Positions 33,622 to 42,094 of a stretch of DNA of 64,000 nt are shown piece by piece (the first letter of the stretch is position 1; every line of letters starts with the position of its first letter). A program made the translations under genes and the position numbers. The notes beneath the pieces were generated by a model. The model made no database searches, was not told the origin of the DNA, and saw nothing but the letters and a program-made list of their open reading frames with translations. This stretch comes from Sabulicella rubraurantiaca (lineage in GTDB: Bacteria; Pseudomonadota; Alphaproteobacteria; Acetobacterales; Acetobacteraceae). The DNA is taken from the NCBI RefSeq assembly GCF_017355885.1, contig NZ_JAFEUU010000005.1, forward strand, positions 124,001 through 188,000. The letters are read 5' to 3'.

Positions 33622-35412
33622 TCACTCGACCTTTGGCTGCCAGTAGGGTGCCGCGTAGTAGGGCGGTGCCGCGGCGGTATCGATGTGCGCGACGACGACC
33701 TGAGGCTTGCCAGCGGCGGCTCCCTGGACGAGCTGCGGCCAGGCCAGATGGAGATCCTCAGGATTGCGCACATCCCAGGCCTCGGCGCCAAGGCCGCGCG
33801 CGGTGGCGGCCAGATCCGAACCACCCAGGGGATAGGGCCTTCCGGCGGCGGGGTCCGTGCTGAACAGCGCCGCCATGCCCTGCGAGACCATGCTGAGGTT
33901 GTTGTCCGCCAGCACGACCCAGACAGCGCCGATGCCGCGGGCTGCGGCAGTCGAAATCTCGCCGAGATGCATCAGAAAGGCGCCGTCCCCGGTGAGCGCG
34001 ACGCACAGGCGGTCCGGGCAGCCATGGCGCGCGCCGATGACGGCGCAGGTGCCGAAGCCCATCGGCCCCATGGACAGTGCGCTGTGGAATTCCTGCCGAC
34101 GGTCGATCACCAGGTAGTGAAGCGCCCATCCCACGCAGTTCCCGCTATCCACAAAGACCAGCGCGTCCTCCGGCAGCAACTTATTGAGGGACCGGCAGAG
34201 CGCAGCAGGATGCAGCGGCGTGCCCTGGGCTTCGTAATCGGTGGGCGCGATGAACGGCGAATGCTGTTCCTTCAGCGCTGCTAGTGATTGGCGGCGCTGC
34301 TCGATGGTGCCCACATCCCTGGGCCACGCGGCTGCCTGGTCCCAAAGCGCGCGGAGAAAGGCGCCGGCCTCGGCCACGATGCCTTCGGTGACGGGAAAGC
34401 CGCGGCCAATCCGCGCGGCATCGGCATCCACCTGTATCAGCGGGCCTTGTGGCATCAGCATGGGGTTCCAGCGATAGGTCGCCAGTTCGCCAAGCGACGA
34501 GCCTAGGACAAGGAGAGCGTCATGCGCCGCACCGCCACTGGATGTGGTCATCCAGTATTGCGGCCACATGCAGCCCGCGAAGCCGTAGCTTCTCAGGGAG
34601 AGTGGGTGGCTCTCCGGGAAAACGCCCTTTCCGTCCGAGGTGGTCATCGCCGGGATCTGCCACCACTCGACGAAGCGTCGGAGTGCCCGTGCCGTTTCGG
34701 CGTCGCGCAGCGCCGCGCGGCAGCCGCTTCCGAGCAGCAGCAAGGGCCGCTTTGCCGCTGCCAGCGCTCCCAGCACGCGCCGCACTGCGGGGGTGGGGGC
34801 GTCGTCCGGGGGTGCGGATCGATAGGCGCGCGGACTGGCGGGAGGGCGTGGCGAAAGGGAAGGCGCTTGCTGCGCGGCCGCGACATTGTCGGGAATGCCG
34901 AGACGGACGGCGCGGCGCGGCAGGGCGAGCGCGGTCCGCAACGCCTCCTCGATCAACGTTGGCGCACTGGTCGGGTCGGGGATATCGGCGCTGAAGGCCG
35001 TGGCAGCGGCATAGAGGTCGCGAAGATTGAGACCGCAATCCGTGCCATCCTGGAGATAGCCGCGCCCTAGGAAGACCTCCGCCACTTCGCCCGTCAGCAC
35101 CACGACGGCCGAGCCGCTGGCTTGCGCATTCATCGCGCCGGTCAGGGCATTGGTGCCGCCCGGCCCGCTGGTGACGAGGACCACGCACAGACGGCCCGTG
35201 GCCCGGAAATACCCGTCCGCCATATAGGCGGCGCCGGTCTCGTGCCGGCTGACGACATAGTCGAAGTCGCCGCGCTGATTCACCCGTTCGAGGAGATGGG
35301 CAATCCCGCCGCCCGGTATCCCGAAAAGTGTCCTTGCGCCCTCAAGGGCCAAGTAATCCAAAAGTTGGTCGGCGACGGTCGGAGAAGCATTCGCCGCAGG
35401 CGGCGTCGACAT
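33622..35412 (-). CDS. Thiamine-diphosphate-dependent enzyme (acetolactate synthase/benzoylformate decarboxylase type)
   Basis: 596-residue ThDP enzyme. The N-terminal PYR domain has the activating Glu in SRHETGAAYMADGY (E58). A central TPP-enzyme-M domain follows, and the C-terminal PP domain carries the metal/ThDP motif GDGAFLMHLGE...ADNN at about 475-505. ATG 35412 is chosen because it has AGGAAAG upstream and gives the usual length. No regulatory subunit (IlvN) is adjacent, and the FAD oxidase begins 30 nt downstream, so branched-chain synthesis is unlikely. A 2-keto-acid decarboxylase or carboligase role is more probable. It is the first gene of the ThDP-FAD-KAS III operon; an IS element ends 144 nt upstream. 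Confidence 0.85.
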   Translation of the reverse strand: MSTPPAANASPTVADQLLDYLALEGARTLFGIPGGGIAHLLERVNQRGDFDYVVSRHETGAAYMADGYFRATGRLCVVLVTSGPGGTNALTGAMNAQASGSAVVVLTGEVAEVFLGRGYLQDGTDCGLNLRDLYAAATAFSADIPDPTSAPTLIEEALRTALALPRRAVRLGIPDNVAAAQQAPSLSPRPPASPRAYRSAPPDDAPTPAVRRVLGALAAAKRPLLLLGSGCRAALRDAETARALRRFVEWWQIPAMTTSDGKGVFPESHPLSLRSYGFAGCMWPQYWMTTSSGGAAHDALLVLGSSLGELATYRWNPMLMPQGPLIQVDADAARIGRGFPVTEGIVAEAGAFLRALWDQAAAWPRDVGTIEQRRQSLAALKEQHSPFIAPTDYEAQGTPLHPAALCRSLNKLLPEDALVFVDSGNCVGWALHYLVIDRRQEFHSALSMGPMGFGTCAVIGARHGCPDRLCVALTGDGAFLMHLGEISTAAARGIGAVWVVLADNNLSMVSQGMAALFSTDPAAGRPYPLGGSDLAATARGLGAEAWDVRNPEDLHLAWPQLVQGAAAGKPQVVVAHIDTAAAPPYYAAPYWQPKVE

Positions 35413-35556
35413 GGCTGGCTGATCTTTCCTGCCGCTGGATGCCTGCCGCCATATGAGCATCCCGCAGAACCATGCGCCATGAAATAATGACAAGGACTGT
35501 GGGCGGTGATGCCCCATGCCGAGTGGCGGCCGCATGTTCCACCGGAGGCCCGCTAG

Positions 35557-36415
35557 GTCGCGTGGACAAACTGGCGGCTGGGGGATTCCCAGCTGACCGC
35601 GGACGTGATTCCAAGCTGATCTTTGGCATGGAGATCGGCGTTGATCCGTGGGCTGCTGACGGATGAGGAATGGTCCTTCTTCGAACCTTTCGTGGTGTCA
35701 GCCAGTCCGTTGGGCGGCCGGCCAGCGCGCAGCCACCGGCGAGTGCTCGACGCCATCTTTTGGATCGCGCGCACCGGCGCGCCGTGGCGTGACCTGCCAT
35801 CCGAGCTGGGCCACTGGAACTCGGTGTTCCGCCAGTTTCGGCGCTGGACTGCCTCGGGCCTCTGGGACGTGATGCTCGAGGCCTTGGCCGATGGCGGCGG
35901 GCAGGCCGACCTCCTGCAGATGATCGACAGCACCAGCATCCGGGCGCATCACTGCGCCGCCGGCGGAAGGGGGGGACTCATCGAGCGGGTCTGGGGCGCT
36001 CGCGAGGTGGCTTCACGAGCAAGCTCCACATCCGCAGCAACGCGTATGGCCTGCCCATCGCCTTGCATATGACCGCCGGGCAGGAAGCCGACTGCTCGAA
36101 CTACGACGCGTTGATGGCGGCGCGTGACAGTGATCCTGCCATCATGCTCGGCGACAAAGGCTATGACAGCGACCTGATCCGGCAAGATCTGCGCGACCGT
36201 GGCGCTGTGCCAGAGATCCCAACCAAGCGGAACCGCCATGTCCAGCACAGTGTCAGCCGTCCGCTCTACGCGCTGCGCAGCCGTATCGAGTGCTTCATCA
36301 ACCGTCTTAAAAACAGCCGCCGCGTCGCCACCCGCTACGATCAGACCAGCGACAGCTTCGTCGGCTTCGCCGCCCTGTCCTCAATCCGCCTCTGGATGAG
36401 GTTTGTCCACGCACC
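35557..36415 (+). mobile_element. IS5-family insertion sequence with terminal inverted repeats
   Basis: 859-bp element flanked on both sides by CTAG (35553-35556 and 36416-36419), fitting the YTAR-type target of IS5-like elements. The termini are inverted repeats: left GTCGCGTGGACAAAC, right (reverse complement) GGTGCGTGGACAAAC, 13 of 15 identical. It encodes one DDE transposase split over two frames. The flanks (35413-35552 and 36420-36614) show no coding continuity, so it seems to have landed in an intergenic or already decayed region between the ThDP operon and the NTF2-like gene. Confidence 0.88.
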
Positions 36416-36419
36416 CTAG
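35641..36419 (+). CDS. IS5-family DDE transposase in two frames (-1 frameshift)
   Basis: The N-terminal frame (through 36072; start probably TTG 35641, possibly TTG 35623) carries LLTDEEWSFFEPFV, GAPWRDLPSELGHWNSV and the first catalytic Asp in MIDSTSIRAH. The C-terminal frame continues as KGGTHRAGLGRSRGGFTSKLH from near 35967 and holds the second Asp in LGDKGYDSD and the Glu in RSRIECFINRLKN. The join needs a -1 shift at the seven-G tract at 35969-35975, typical of programmed frameshifting in this family. The TAG stop is formed by the right-hand CTAG flank. All three DDE residues survive, so the element may be active. Confidence 0.85.
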
Positions 36420-36580
36420 GCCGCACCGAAACGGGGACGTCCCCCGAGACCGCGTGAAGCAGATGCTTCAAGAGCAGTCGGTCGGGTGAAGGCTGCGTTC
36501 AGGGCCTGAGCGCGCGACGTGAATGACGAGCGCAATGAAACGCTCGCCTCCTGATTGATCAAGAAAGCTCGAACGCCGCC

Positions 36581-36597
36581 GCCCGCCTGAAGCGGGC
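36581..36597 (-). repeat. 6-bp hairpin downstream of the NTF2-like gene
   Basis: GCCCGC and GCGGGC pair around CTGAA, 18 nt past the stop of the leftward gene ending at 36615. There is no U-run, so termination is possible but weakly supported. Confidence 0.3.
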
Positions 36598-36614
36598 CGC
36601 GGCGCGATGCTGGG

Positions 36615-37070
36615 TTAGATCCGGTACGCTTGCCGCGCCAGCAGGCGCCAGTCATTCCCCGATTTCTGCCAGACCTGCATGACGCCGATCCGCACCGGCG
36701 TGACCTGCCCTGCCGGGTTCACCGTCTCGCCAGTGAGGACGTGGCGGGCAATGGCGGTGTTTCCCAGGACAGACACGGTCTTGTCGCTGAGGTTGATCGA
36801 GCGGAAGGCCGAAGCCCGCGAGGCGAGATAGTCGATGAATTGCTGCCTATTCTCGACGCGGCCCGCCGAGTGCCCGTAGCTCAAGCCCTCTGCGGTCAGG
36901 GCCTCAAGCCGCGACCGATCCACCGCGATCATCGCCTCGGACAGGGCGTCGATCGCCTGCGCGACTGCCCGTTCGTCGGCGGATTGCGCCTGCGCGCCGC
37001 GCTGGCCCATCGCAGTCAGGATGACGGCCGCCCCACCCAGGGCAGCGATGCTTCGACGTTTCAAATCCAC
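36615..37070 (-). CDS. Secreted NTF2-like/SnoaL-like protein (DUF4440 type)
   Basis: 151-residue exported protein. The start is GTG at 37070, preceded by GGAGGAGGTTCCA, giving an N-terminus VDLKRRSIAALGG with a twin-Arg-like signal and cleavage after QAQ. The mature 115 residues have the alpha-plus-beta cone pattern of the NTF2-like superfamily: AVAQAIDALSEAMIAVDRSRLEAL, then LSYGHSAG, then strands ending VMQVWQKSGNDWRLLARQAY. Members often bind small ligands or act as isomerases; no active site can be assigned. It stands alone between the IS element and the phosphotriesterase-like gene. Confidence 0.78.
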   Translation of the reverse strand: MDLKRRSIAALGGAAVILTAMGQRGAQAQSADERAVAQAIDALSEAMIAVDRSRLEALTAEGLSYGHSAGRVENRQQFIDYLASRASAFRSINLSDKTVSVLGNTAIARHVLTGETVNPAGQVTPVRIGVMQVWQKSGNDWRLLARQAYRI

Positions 37071-37190
37071 TGGAACCTCCTCCGCTCTTGTTCTGGTTAC
37101 GGAACAGGCTAACCCCCTCGGATCTCCTTCGTCCATCAAATGTGAATGCTGAACGATGGATCCCCACGGATACAGCGCCAGAACGTGCCT

Positions 37191-38231
37191 TCAGATGAAG
37201 GTCAGGAGACGACGCGGATTGGTGACCATGATCGCTTCGATCTCCGCCTCGCTCCATCCGCGCTTGCGCATGTGCGGCAGGACCTTCTTCTGGATGTGGG
37301 CGTAGCCATGCCCGCCCCACTCGCTGAACTGGATCGTGTGGCAGATGTCGTGGCTGATGACGATCTGATCGAGATGCCCCCGGTCGATCGCGCGACGGAT
37401 GGCGCGCAGGCGCATCCCGTCATTCGGCATGTCGATGTCGGAATGCGCGTAGTAGGTGTTTTCCTGGCCGAACAGGTCCCATTCCAGGATCACGCCCGCA
37501 TCGGCCAGGCGGAACAACCGGTCTTCGTCGAAGATGGTGCGGTCGATGTGATCAATGATGGTGCGCGACATGTCGGCGCCGTGTTCTCGCAGGAACTCCA
37601 CCAGCATCCACGGATGGTCCTCGTGCCGCGCGGGGTGTATGGTCAGCGATGCGCCGGTTTCCTGCTGGGCGATGACGGCGCCGGCGAGGACGCGCTTCTC
37701 CAGATCCGTCCAGGGCCACTGGCAGCCGATCTCGCCCACGATCCCGGCGCGCACGTCGGTCCCCCAAGCGCCCTGCTGCACCTGCTCGATCATCTCCTTC
37801 GCGAAGCTGTCCACGCTGCGGTCGTGGTTCGCAGGATCCTGGTAATCATGGACGTAGTGCCCGCAGCCCATGACGATGTGGGCGCCGGTCTCGCGTGCGA
37901 CCTGGGCAAGGCCCTCCGGGTCAGGCTCCAGCCCGCCGATGGTCAGTTCCACCACCGTCTTGCCGCCGGCCGCGACCATCTCCGCCGTGGCGCGGGCGGC
38001 GACGGCGCGATCCTTCTGGGTCGTGTTGCGGATATCGGCGACGTCGCCGTTGAGGAGGTCCCAATACTGGCCCGGTTTGGGACCGCCACTGATCCCGGGG
38101 TCTCGCTTGGCCGGGTGGGTGATGTTCCAGATCAGGTGCTCATGCATCAGGGTGTGGCCAAGCTCGGCCGGGTCCACCAGGCCCAGCACGGTCTGGGCCT
38201 TTCCCCGCATCTCGTCACGCGTCAGGCGCAT
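37191..38231 (-). CDS. Phosphotriesterase-family metal-dependent hydrolase
   Basis: 346-residue amidohydrolase-superfamily enzyme of the PTE/Php branch. Metal ligands are readable: H30 and H32 (LMHEHL), the bridging residue as E167 (IVGEIG) in place of the carboxylated Lys of classic PTE, H199 (LTIHPARH), H228 (IIDHIDR) and D295 (ISHDIC). A Glu bridge is known in the Php/PTE-related group. Members hydrolyse lactones or esters rather than true phosphotriesters in most cases. AGGAGAAAGG precedes the ATG. It lies 26 nt downstream of a peptide-type solute-binding protein and may share its operon. Confidence 0.88.
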   Translation of the reverse strand: MRLTRDEMRGKAQTVLGLVDPAELGHTLMHEHLIWNITHPAKRDPGISGGPKPGQYWDLLNGDVADIRNTTQKDRAVAARATAEMVAAGGKTVVELTIGGLEPDPEGLAQVARETGAHIVMGCGHYVHDYQDPANHDRSVDSFAKEMIEQVQQGAWGTDVRAGIVGEIGCQWPWTDLEKRVLAGAVIAQQETGASLTIHPARHEDHPWMLVEFLREHGADMSRTIIDHIDRTIFDEDRLFRLADAGVILEWDLFGQENTYYAHSDIDMPNDGMRLRAIRRAIDRGHLDQIVISHDICHTIQFSEWGGHGYAHIQKKVLPHMRKRGWSEAEIEAIMVTNPRRLLTFI

Positions 38232-38257
38232 CGTGGTCCTTTCTCCTTCGCAGGGCC

Positions 38258-39847
38258 TCAGGCCCAGCGCACATTCCAGGGATAGCTCGCTGCGGTCTTG
38301 AGGAAGCCGGTCAGCCCGGCGCGATAGGCGGTGCGGATGAAGTACCGGCCAAGCGGCACGACAGGGACCTCGCGGAAGGATTCCTGCTGGATCTCCTCGG
38401 CCAGCTGCGCCTGCGACGCCTCATCCGGGGCGAGCAGCCACTGCGATGCGAGTTCCTCGACGCGGGGATTGCTGTACCAGCCGAACCAGCCGCGATCGCC
38501 CTGACCGCGAAGGATCGGGCTGGTGGCGGGGTTGAGGATGGACGGGCTCGGCCACCAGGTGTGGAAGATGCTCCAGCCGCCGCGCTCGACCGGTTCCTTG
38601 CTGGTGCGCCGCTGCACGACGGAGCCCCAATCCGTCTCGACCAACTCGACATTCATGTCGAGGCGGCGGAGCAGATCGGCGGTGACGAGGCCGAAGGGCG
38701 CCATGCTCGGTAGGTCGCTCGCGTTGATGATGACGACCTTCTCGCCGCGATACCCGCCGTCATGCAGCATCTGCTTGGCGCGGGCGAGGTCGGGCGGGCT
38801 GCCGCGCAGCTCGGCGGGCTTCGTCTCGCGCCCATAGGCCGTTCCGCAGGGCCACATGGAATGGCACTCGGTGAAGATCTCCGGGTCGTTCCCGGTGATC
38901 GCGCGCATGTAGTCATCCTGGTTCGCGGCATACAGGATGGCACGGCGCACGCCTGCCTTGTCGAAGGGCGCGTGGAGATGGTTGAAGCGCAGCGTGCCGA
39001 TGTATCCCGTCGGGTCGTTCACGCCGACGCGCACATTGCGGTTGCGGCGAAGCAAGGGAGTCAGGTCGGGGTTGACCTGGTCCCACCAATCCACCTCCCC
39101 GGCCTGCAGTGCCGCGGCGGCCGTGGCACTGTCCGGCATCACCTGCCATTCGATTCGCTCGAAATGCGCCACCTTGCCGCCAGCCGTGTTCTCGGGCGGC
39201 TCCTGACGCGGCACGTAGCGATCGAACTTCGCATAGCCAACCCGGCTGCCCGCCACGAACTCGTCCGGGAGGAAGCGATAGGGGCCGGAGCCGACCATCT
39301 CGGGCACTTGGCGAAACGGGTCCGTGCGTGCCAGCCGCTCCGGCATCATCAGAGGCATGTTGGAGGCGGTCTTGCCGATGGCCGACAGCAGCAGCGGGAA
39401 GGGGCTGCGCAAGCGGATGCGGAGCGTGCAGTCATCCGCGACGCCCCACTCGGCGGCGACGGCGGCGAGGGACTGGCCGAACACGTCGCGCTTGCTCCAG
39501 CGCTCCAGGCTCGCGATGCAGTCCCGGGCGAGGACCTTCTCGCCATCGTGCCAAAACAGCCCATCGCGCAGCCGGATGGTCCAGGTGAGGCCGTCGTCGG
39601 AGACGTTATGCCCCTCGGCCATCTGGGGCCGGATGCGCCCGGCATCATCGGTGCCGTAGAGCGTGTCGAACACGGTATAGCCGTGCACCGACGTCACGGC
39701 CGCCGTGGTCCAGACCGGGTCCAGCGCTGTGAGGTTAGCCTGCGGGACGAAGCGCAGCACGCGCCGGTCGCGGCGCTGTGCCCGTGCAGGAGCGCTTCCC
39801 GCCGCCACGAGGCCGGCGGAGGTGGCGATGAAGCGGCGACGATGCAT
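38258..39847 (-). CDS. ABC transporter substrate-binding protein, family 5 (peptide/nickel type), without permeases
   Basis: 529-residue periplasmic receptor of the DppA/OppA class. A short signal (MHRRRFIATSAGLVAAG, cleavage after ARAQ) precedes the mature chain, which opens with VLRFVPQANLTALDPVWTTA and contains LAEG-like and WHDGEKVLARDCIASLERW segments typical of the family. Neighbours are a metal-dependent hydrolase and an aminotransferase; no DppBCDF genes are in the window, so it must use membrane partners encoded elsewhere or be an orphan receptor. GGAGAAG precedes the ATG. Confidence 0.88.
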   Translation of the reverse strand: MHRRRFIATSAGLVAAGSAPARAQRRDRRVLRFVPQANLTALDPVWTTAAVTSVHGYTVFDTLYGTDDAGRIRPQMAEGHNVSDDGLTWTIRLRDGLFWHDGEKVLARDCIASLERWSKRDVFGQSLAAVAAEWGVADDCTLRIRLRSPFPLLLSAIGKTASNMPLMMPERLARTDPFRQVPEMVGSGPYRFLPDEFVAGSRVGYAKFDRYVPRQEPPENTAGGKVAHFERIEWQVMPDSATAAAALQAGEVDWWDQVNPDLTPLLRRNRNVRVGVNDPTGYIGTLRFNHLHAPFDKAGVRRAILYAANQDDYMRAITGNDPEIFTECHSMWPCGTAYGRETKPAELRGSPPDLARAKQMLHDGGYRGEKVVIINASDLPSMAPFGLVTADLLRRLDMNVELVETDWGSVVQRRTSKEPVERGGWSIFHTWWPSPSILNPATSPILRGQGDRGWFGWYSNPRVEELASQWLLAPDEASQAQLAEEIQQESFREVPVVPLGRYFIRTAYRAGLTGFLKTAASYPWNVRWA

Positions 39848-39876
39848 CGGGTAGGCTTCTCCGCTGATCGGGACGG

Positions 39877-41190
39877 TCAGGCGCGAGGCAGAAGGCCGGC
39901 GCGCGCCTCGGCAAAGTCGGCGACGGCCGTAGCGAGGCGATCCAGTTCAGCGTCGCCCACCGGCAGGCTGAGCGCGATCATGCCGCGCCGCGCGAGGTAG
40001 AGGCCGCCGGCCAGCATGTCGAGGAAGAACAGCTCCCTCAGCGCCTCCTCCTCGGGCGTGGGCGGGGCAGGCCGTTCGATCGGCCCAGCACGGAACTGCA
40101 CCGTCGCCATGGAGCCCACGCCGGTGAAGTGCATCACCGTTCCTGCGGCGGCGAGGATGGCATTGAGCCTCGTGCGCATCGCCTCGCCGCGGGCGAAGAG
40201 CGCATCTGCTGCTTCGGCGGTAAAGATCTCGCCCAGGGCGACGTTGCCAGCCGCCATGGACAGCACGTTGTTGTTGAAGGTGCCCGCATGGGCGATGCGG
40301 CCATCGAACAGCGACATGATGTCGGGGCGTCCGCCGAAGGCGCCGAAGGACATCCCGCCGGCTATGTACTTGCCGAGCGTGGTCATGTCCGGCGTGACAC
40401 CCAGGCGTTGCTGCAACCCGCCCGCGCTCATGCGTGAGGTCATCACCTCATCGAAGATCAGCACGGTTCCGGCCTCGGCGGTCGCCTTCCGAAGCGCGGC
40501 GAGGAAATCGGCCCGCGCCGGAATGCAGCCACCGCTACCCAGCATGGGCTCCACGATCACTGCGGCAAGGCGCTCCGCGTTCTCGCGGATCAGGGCGACG
40601 GCGCCCTCGGCATCGTTGTAGTCGGCCATCAGGAAGGGGAAGGGCACGGTGGCCGGGTTGGTGCCGGAGAGCGGGAAGAGCAGCACGCCACCATGATAGC
40701 CGCCGCGGAACGCCATCACCGTGTCGCGGCCGGTGAAGGCGCGGGCGGCGGTCAGCGCCATCAGATTCGCCTCGGTGCCGCTATTCGTGAAGCGGACGAG
40801 TTCGACCGATGGGAACCGGCCGCAGACGAGGCCGGCGAGGGACGTTTCCGCCTTGCCGACGGCGGCGAGGTTGATGCCGCGCCCCAGAGCCGCGCGCACG
40901 GCGTCATGGATGCGCTGTTCTGAGTGGCCGAACAGCCCGGCCGTGTACTCGCCGCAAAGGTCCAGATACTCGCGCCCGTCAATGTCGCGCAGGGAGCAGC
41001 CCTCGCCCGATTCCATCGCTGTTGGGAAGGGCGTGTACATCAGCACGGTGCGCGTGTTGCCGCCCGGCATCACCTGGCGGGCGCGCTCGTGCAGGGCGCG
41101 ACTGGTAGGGCGCGCGGCGACATAGGCCTCGCGCGCCTCGGCCAGCGCAGAGTCGAGATCGCTGTTGCGAAGCTGGACGGCGGCGCTCAT
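39877..41190 (-). CDS. PLP-dependent class III aminotransferase, glutamate-1-semialdehyde aminomutase-like
   Basis: 437-residue fold-type I PLP enzyme. Key residues are visible: the SGTEANL phosphate-binding loop (137-143), FRGGYHGG near 161-168, D247-E248 in IFDEVMTSR and the Schiff-base Lys274 in TLGKYIAGGM. The MPGGNTRTVLMYTPFP opening is typical of GSA-like aminotransferases in catabolic clusters. The neighbours (peptide-type receptor, GntR regulator, AllC-type amidohydrolase) argue for an amino-acid or beta-amino-acid route rather than tetrapyrrole synthesis. ATG 41190 leaves 157 bp to the divergent GntR gene. Confidence 0.88.
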   Translation of the reverse strand: MSAAVQLRNSDLDSALAEAREAYVAARPTSRALHERARQVMPGGNTRTVLMYTPFPTAMESGEGCSLRDIDGREYLDLCGEYTAGLFGHSEQRIHDAVRAALGRGINLAAVGKAETSLAGLVCGRFPSVELVRFTNSGTEANLMALTAARAFTGRDTVMAFRGGYHGGVLLFPLSGTNPATVPFPFLMADYNDAEGAVALIRENAERLAAVIVEPMLGSGGCIPARADFLAALRKATAEAGTVLIFDEVMTSRMSAGGLQQRLGVTPDMTTLGKYIAGGMSFGAFGGRPDIMSLFDGRIAHAGTFNNNVLSMAAGNVALGEIFTAEAADALFARGEAMRTRLNAILAAAGTVMHFTGVGSMATVQFRAGPIERPAPPTPEEEALRELFFLDMLAGGLYLARRGMIALSLPVGDAELDRLATAVADFAEARAGLLPRA

Positions 41191-41335
41191 CGGCTGGCGA
41201 TCCTGGCGGCGAAGGAGAGGGGCATGGATGAACCTCCGACATTCGTTCACAACCGCCCTTGCCGCTTGGCCACGGCAGGCCGACGTCCATAGGATGCCGT
41301 CTAAGGCTGGACTGCAATCCCATCTGCGTGAGAAA

Positions 41336-41345
41336 TGTGATCACA
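41336..41345. promoter_or_regulatory. Palindromic operator candidate TGTGATCACA between aminotransferase and GntR genes
   Basis: A perfect 10-bp palindrome sits in the 157-bp divergent intergenic region and ends 3 nt before the GntR start codon. This position suits autoregulation by the GntR protein and control of the divergent aminotransferase operon. FadR-subfamily regulators often bind short GT...AC palindromes, which fits in a general way. Binding is not shown. Confidence 0.4.
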
Positions 41346-41347
41346 CA

Positions 41348-42088
41348 ATGCCCGAAGCTGCCAACAGCTTTTCTTCGCAGGAGGGGGAGGAGGGCCTTCC
41401 GCTGGAGGAAATGGCCTATCGCCGCCTGAGGGAAGCCCTCGTCACCGGCGCCATACTGCCGGGGGACCGGCTCTCTATCCGCGCCGTGGCCGCTGCATTT
41501 TCGGTCAGTGCCATGCCGGTCCGCACGGCCCTGCGGCGGCTCGCTGCGGAGCAGGCGCTGGACCTGCTGCCATCAGGCACCGCCGTGGTGCCTCGCCTCA
41601 CACGGGCGGGCTTCACCGAGTTGAGTGCGATCCGGGCGAGGCTGGAGCCCCTGGCGGTGAGTCTCGCCGCGCCGCATCTCGGCGAGGGTCACTGGAACAC
41701 GCTCGCGCCTCTCGTCGCCGCGCATGACGCGGCGCGCGCGGCGGGCGATGCCGCTGCGGCGCAGGCGGCAGATCGCGATTTCCTGTTCGGGATCTATCGC
41801 GCCGCGCAGGCGCCGCTGCTGCTCGGCCTGATTGAGACCCTCTGGCTGCGGCGCGGTCCGTTGTTCCGCTCGGTGCGGATCACGGTGACGGCGGCGGGAG
41901 GCCTCCGGCACAGCCATGGTGCGATGCTGGAGGCGCTGCGCGGCGGAAAAGGCGATGAAGCCGCGGAGCTGCTGCGCGCCGAGATCGAGGACGCAACACG
42001 CGCCATTCTCGCGACGGTGCGCTTCGAGGGCGACGACACGGCGGCCGAAAGGCTGGCCTGGATCGGAAAGTCCGGCCGCCAACGCTAG
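41348..42088 (+). CDS. GntR-family transcriptional regulator (FadR/FCD type)
   Basis: 246-residue regulator. The winged HTH is at about 20-85: LEEMAYRRLREALVTGAILPGDRL followed by SIRAVAAAFSVSAMPVRTALRRL. An all-helical FCD ligand-binding domain follows (LSAIRARLEPLAVSLAA, then RDFLFGIYRAAQAPLL and HSHGAMLEALRGG, whose His residues fit metal/ligand coordination). ATG 41348 is chosen because the longer frame to 41294 has no ribosome binding site, although the site for 41348 is also weak. It is divergent from the aminotransferase and converges on the amidohydrolase gene with 6 nt between stops. Confidence 0.88.
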   Translation: MPEAANSFSSQEGEEGLPLEEMAYRRLREALVTGAILPGDRLSIRAVAAAFSVSAMPVRTALRRLAAEQALDLLPSGTAVVPRLTRAGFTELSAIRARLEPLAVSLAAPHLGEGHWNTLAPLVAAHDAARAAGDAAAAQAADRDFLFGIYRAAQAPLLLGLIETLWLRRGPLFRSVRITVTAAGGLRHSHGAMLEALRGGKGDEAAELLRAEIEDATRAILATVRFEGDDTAAERLAWIGKSGRQR

Positions 42089-42094
42089 GGTGGA

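Noticed and set aside
41336-41345. TGTGATCACA considered as a CRP site
   Set aside because: CRP sites need TGTGA and TCACA separated by six bases. Here they are directly joined, so a GntR-type operator is more fitting.
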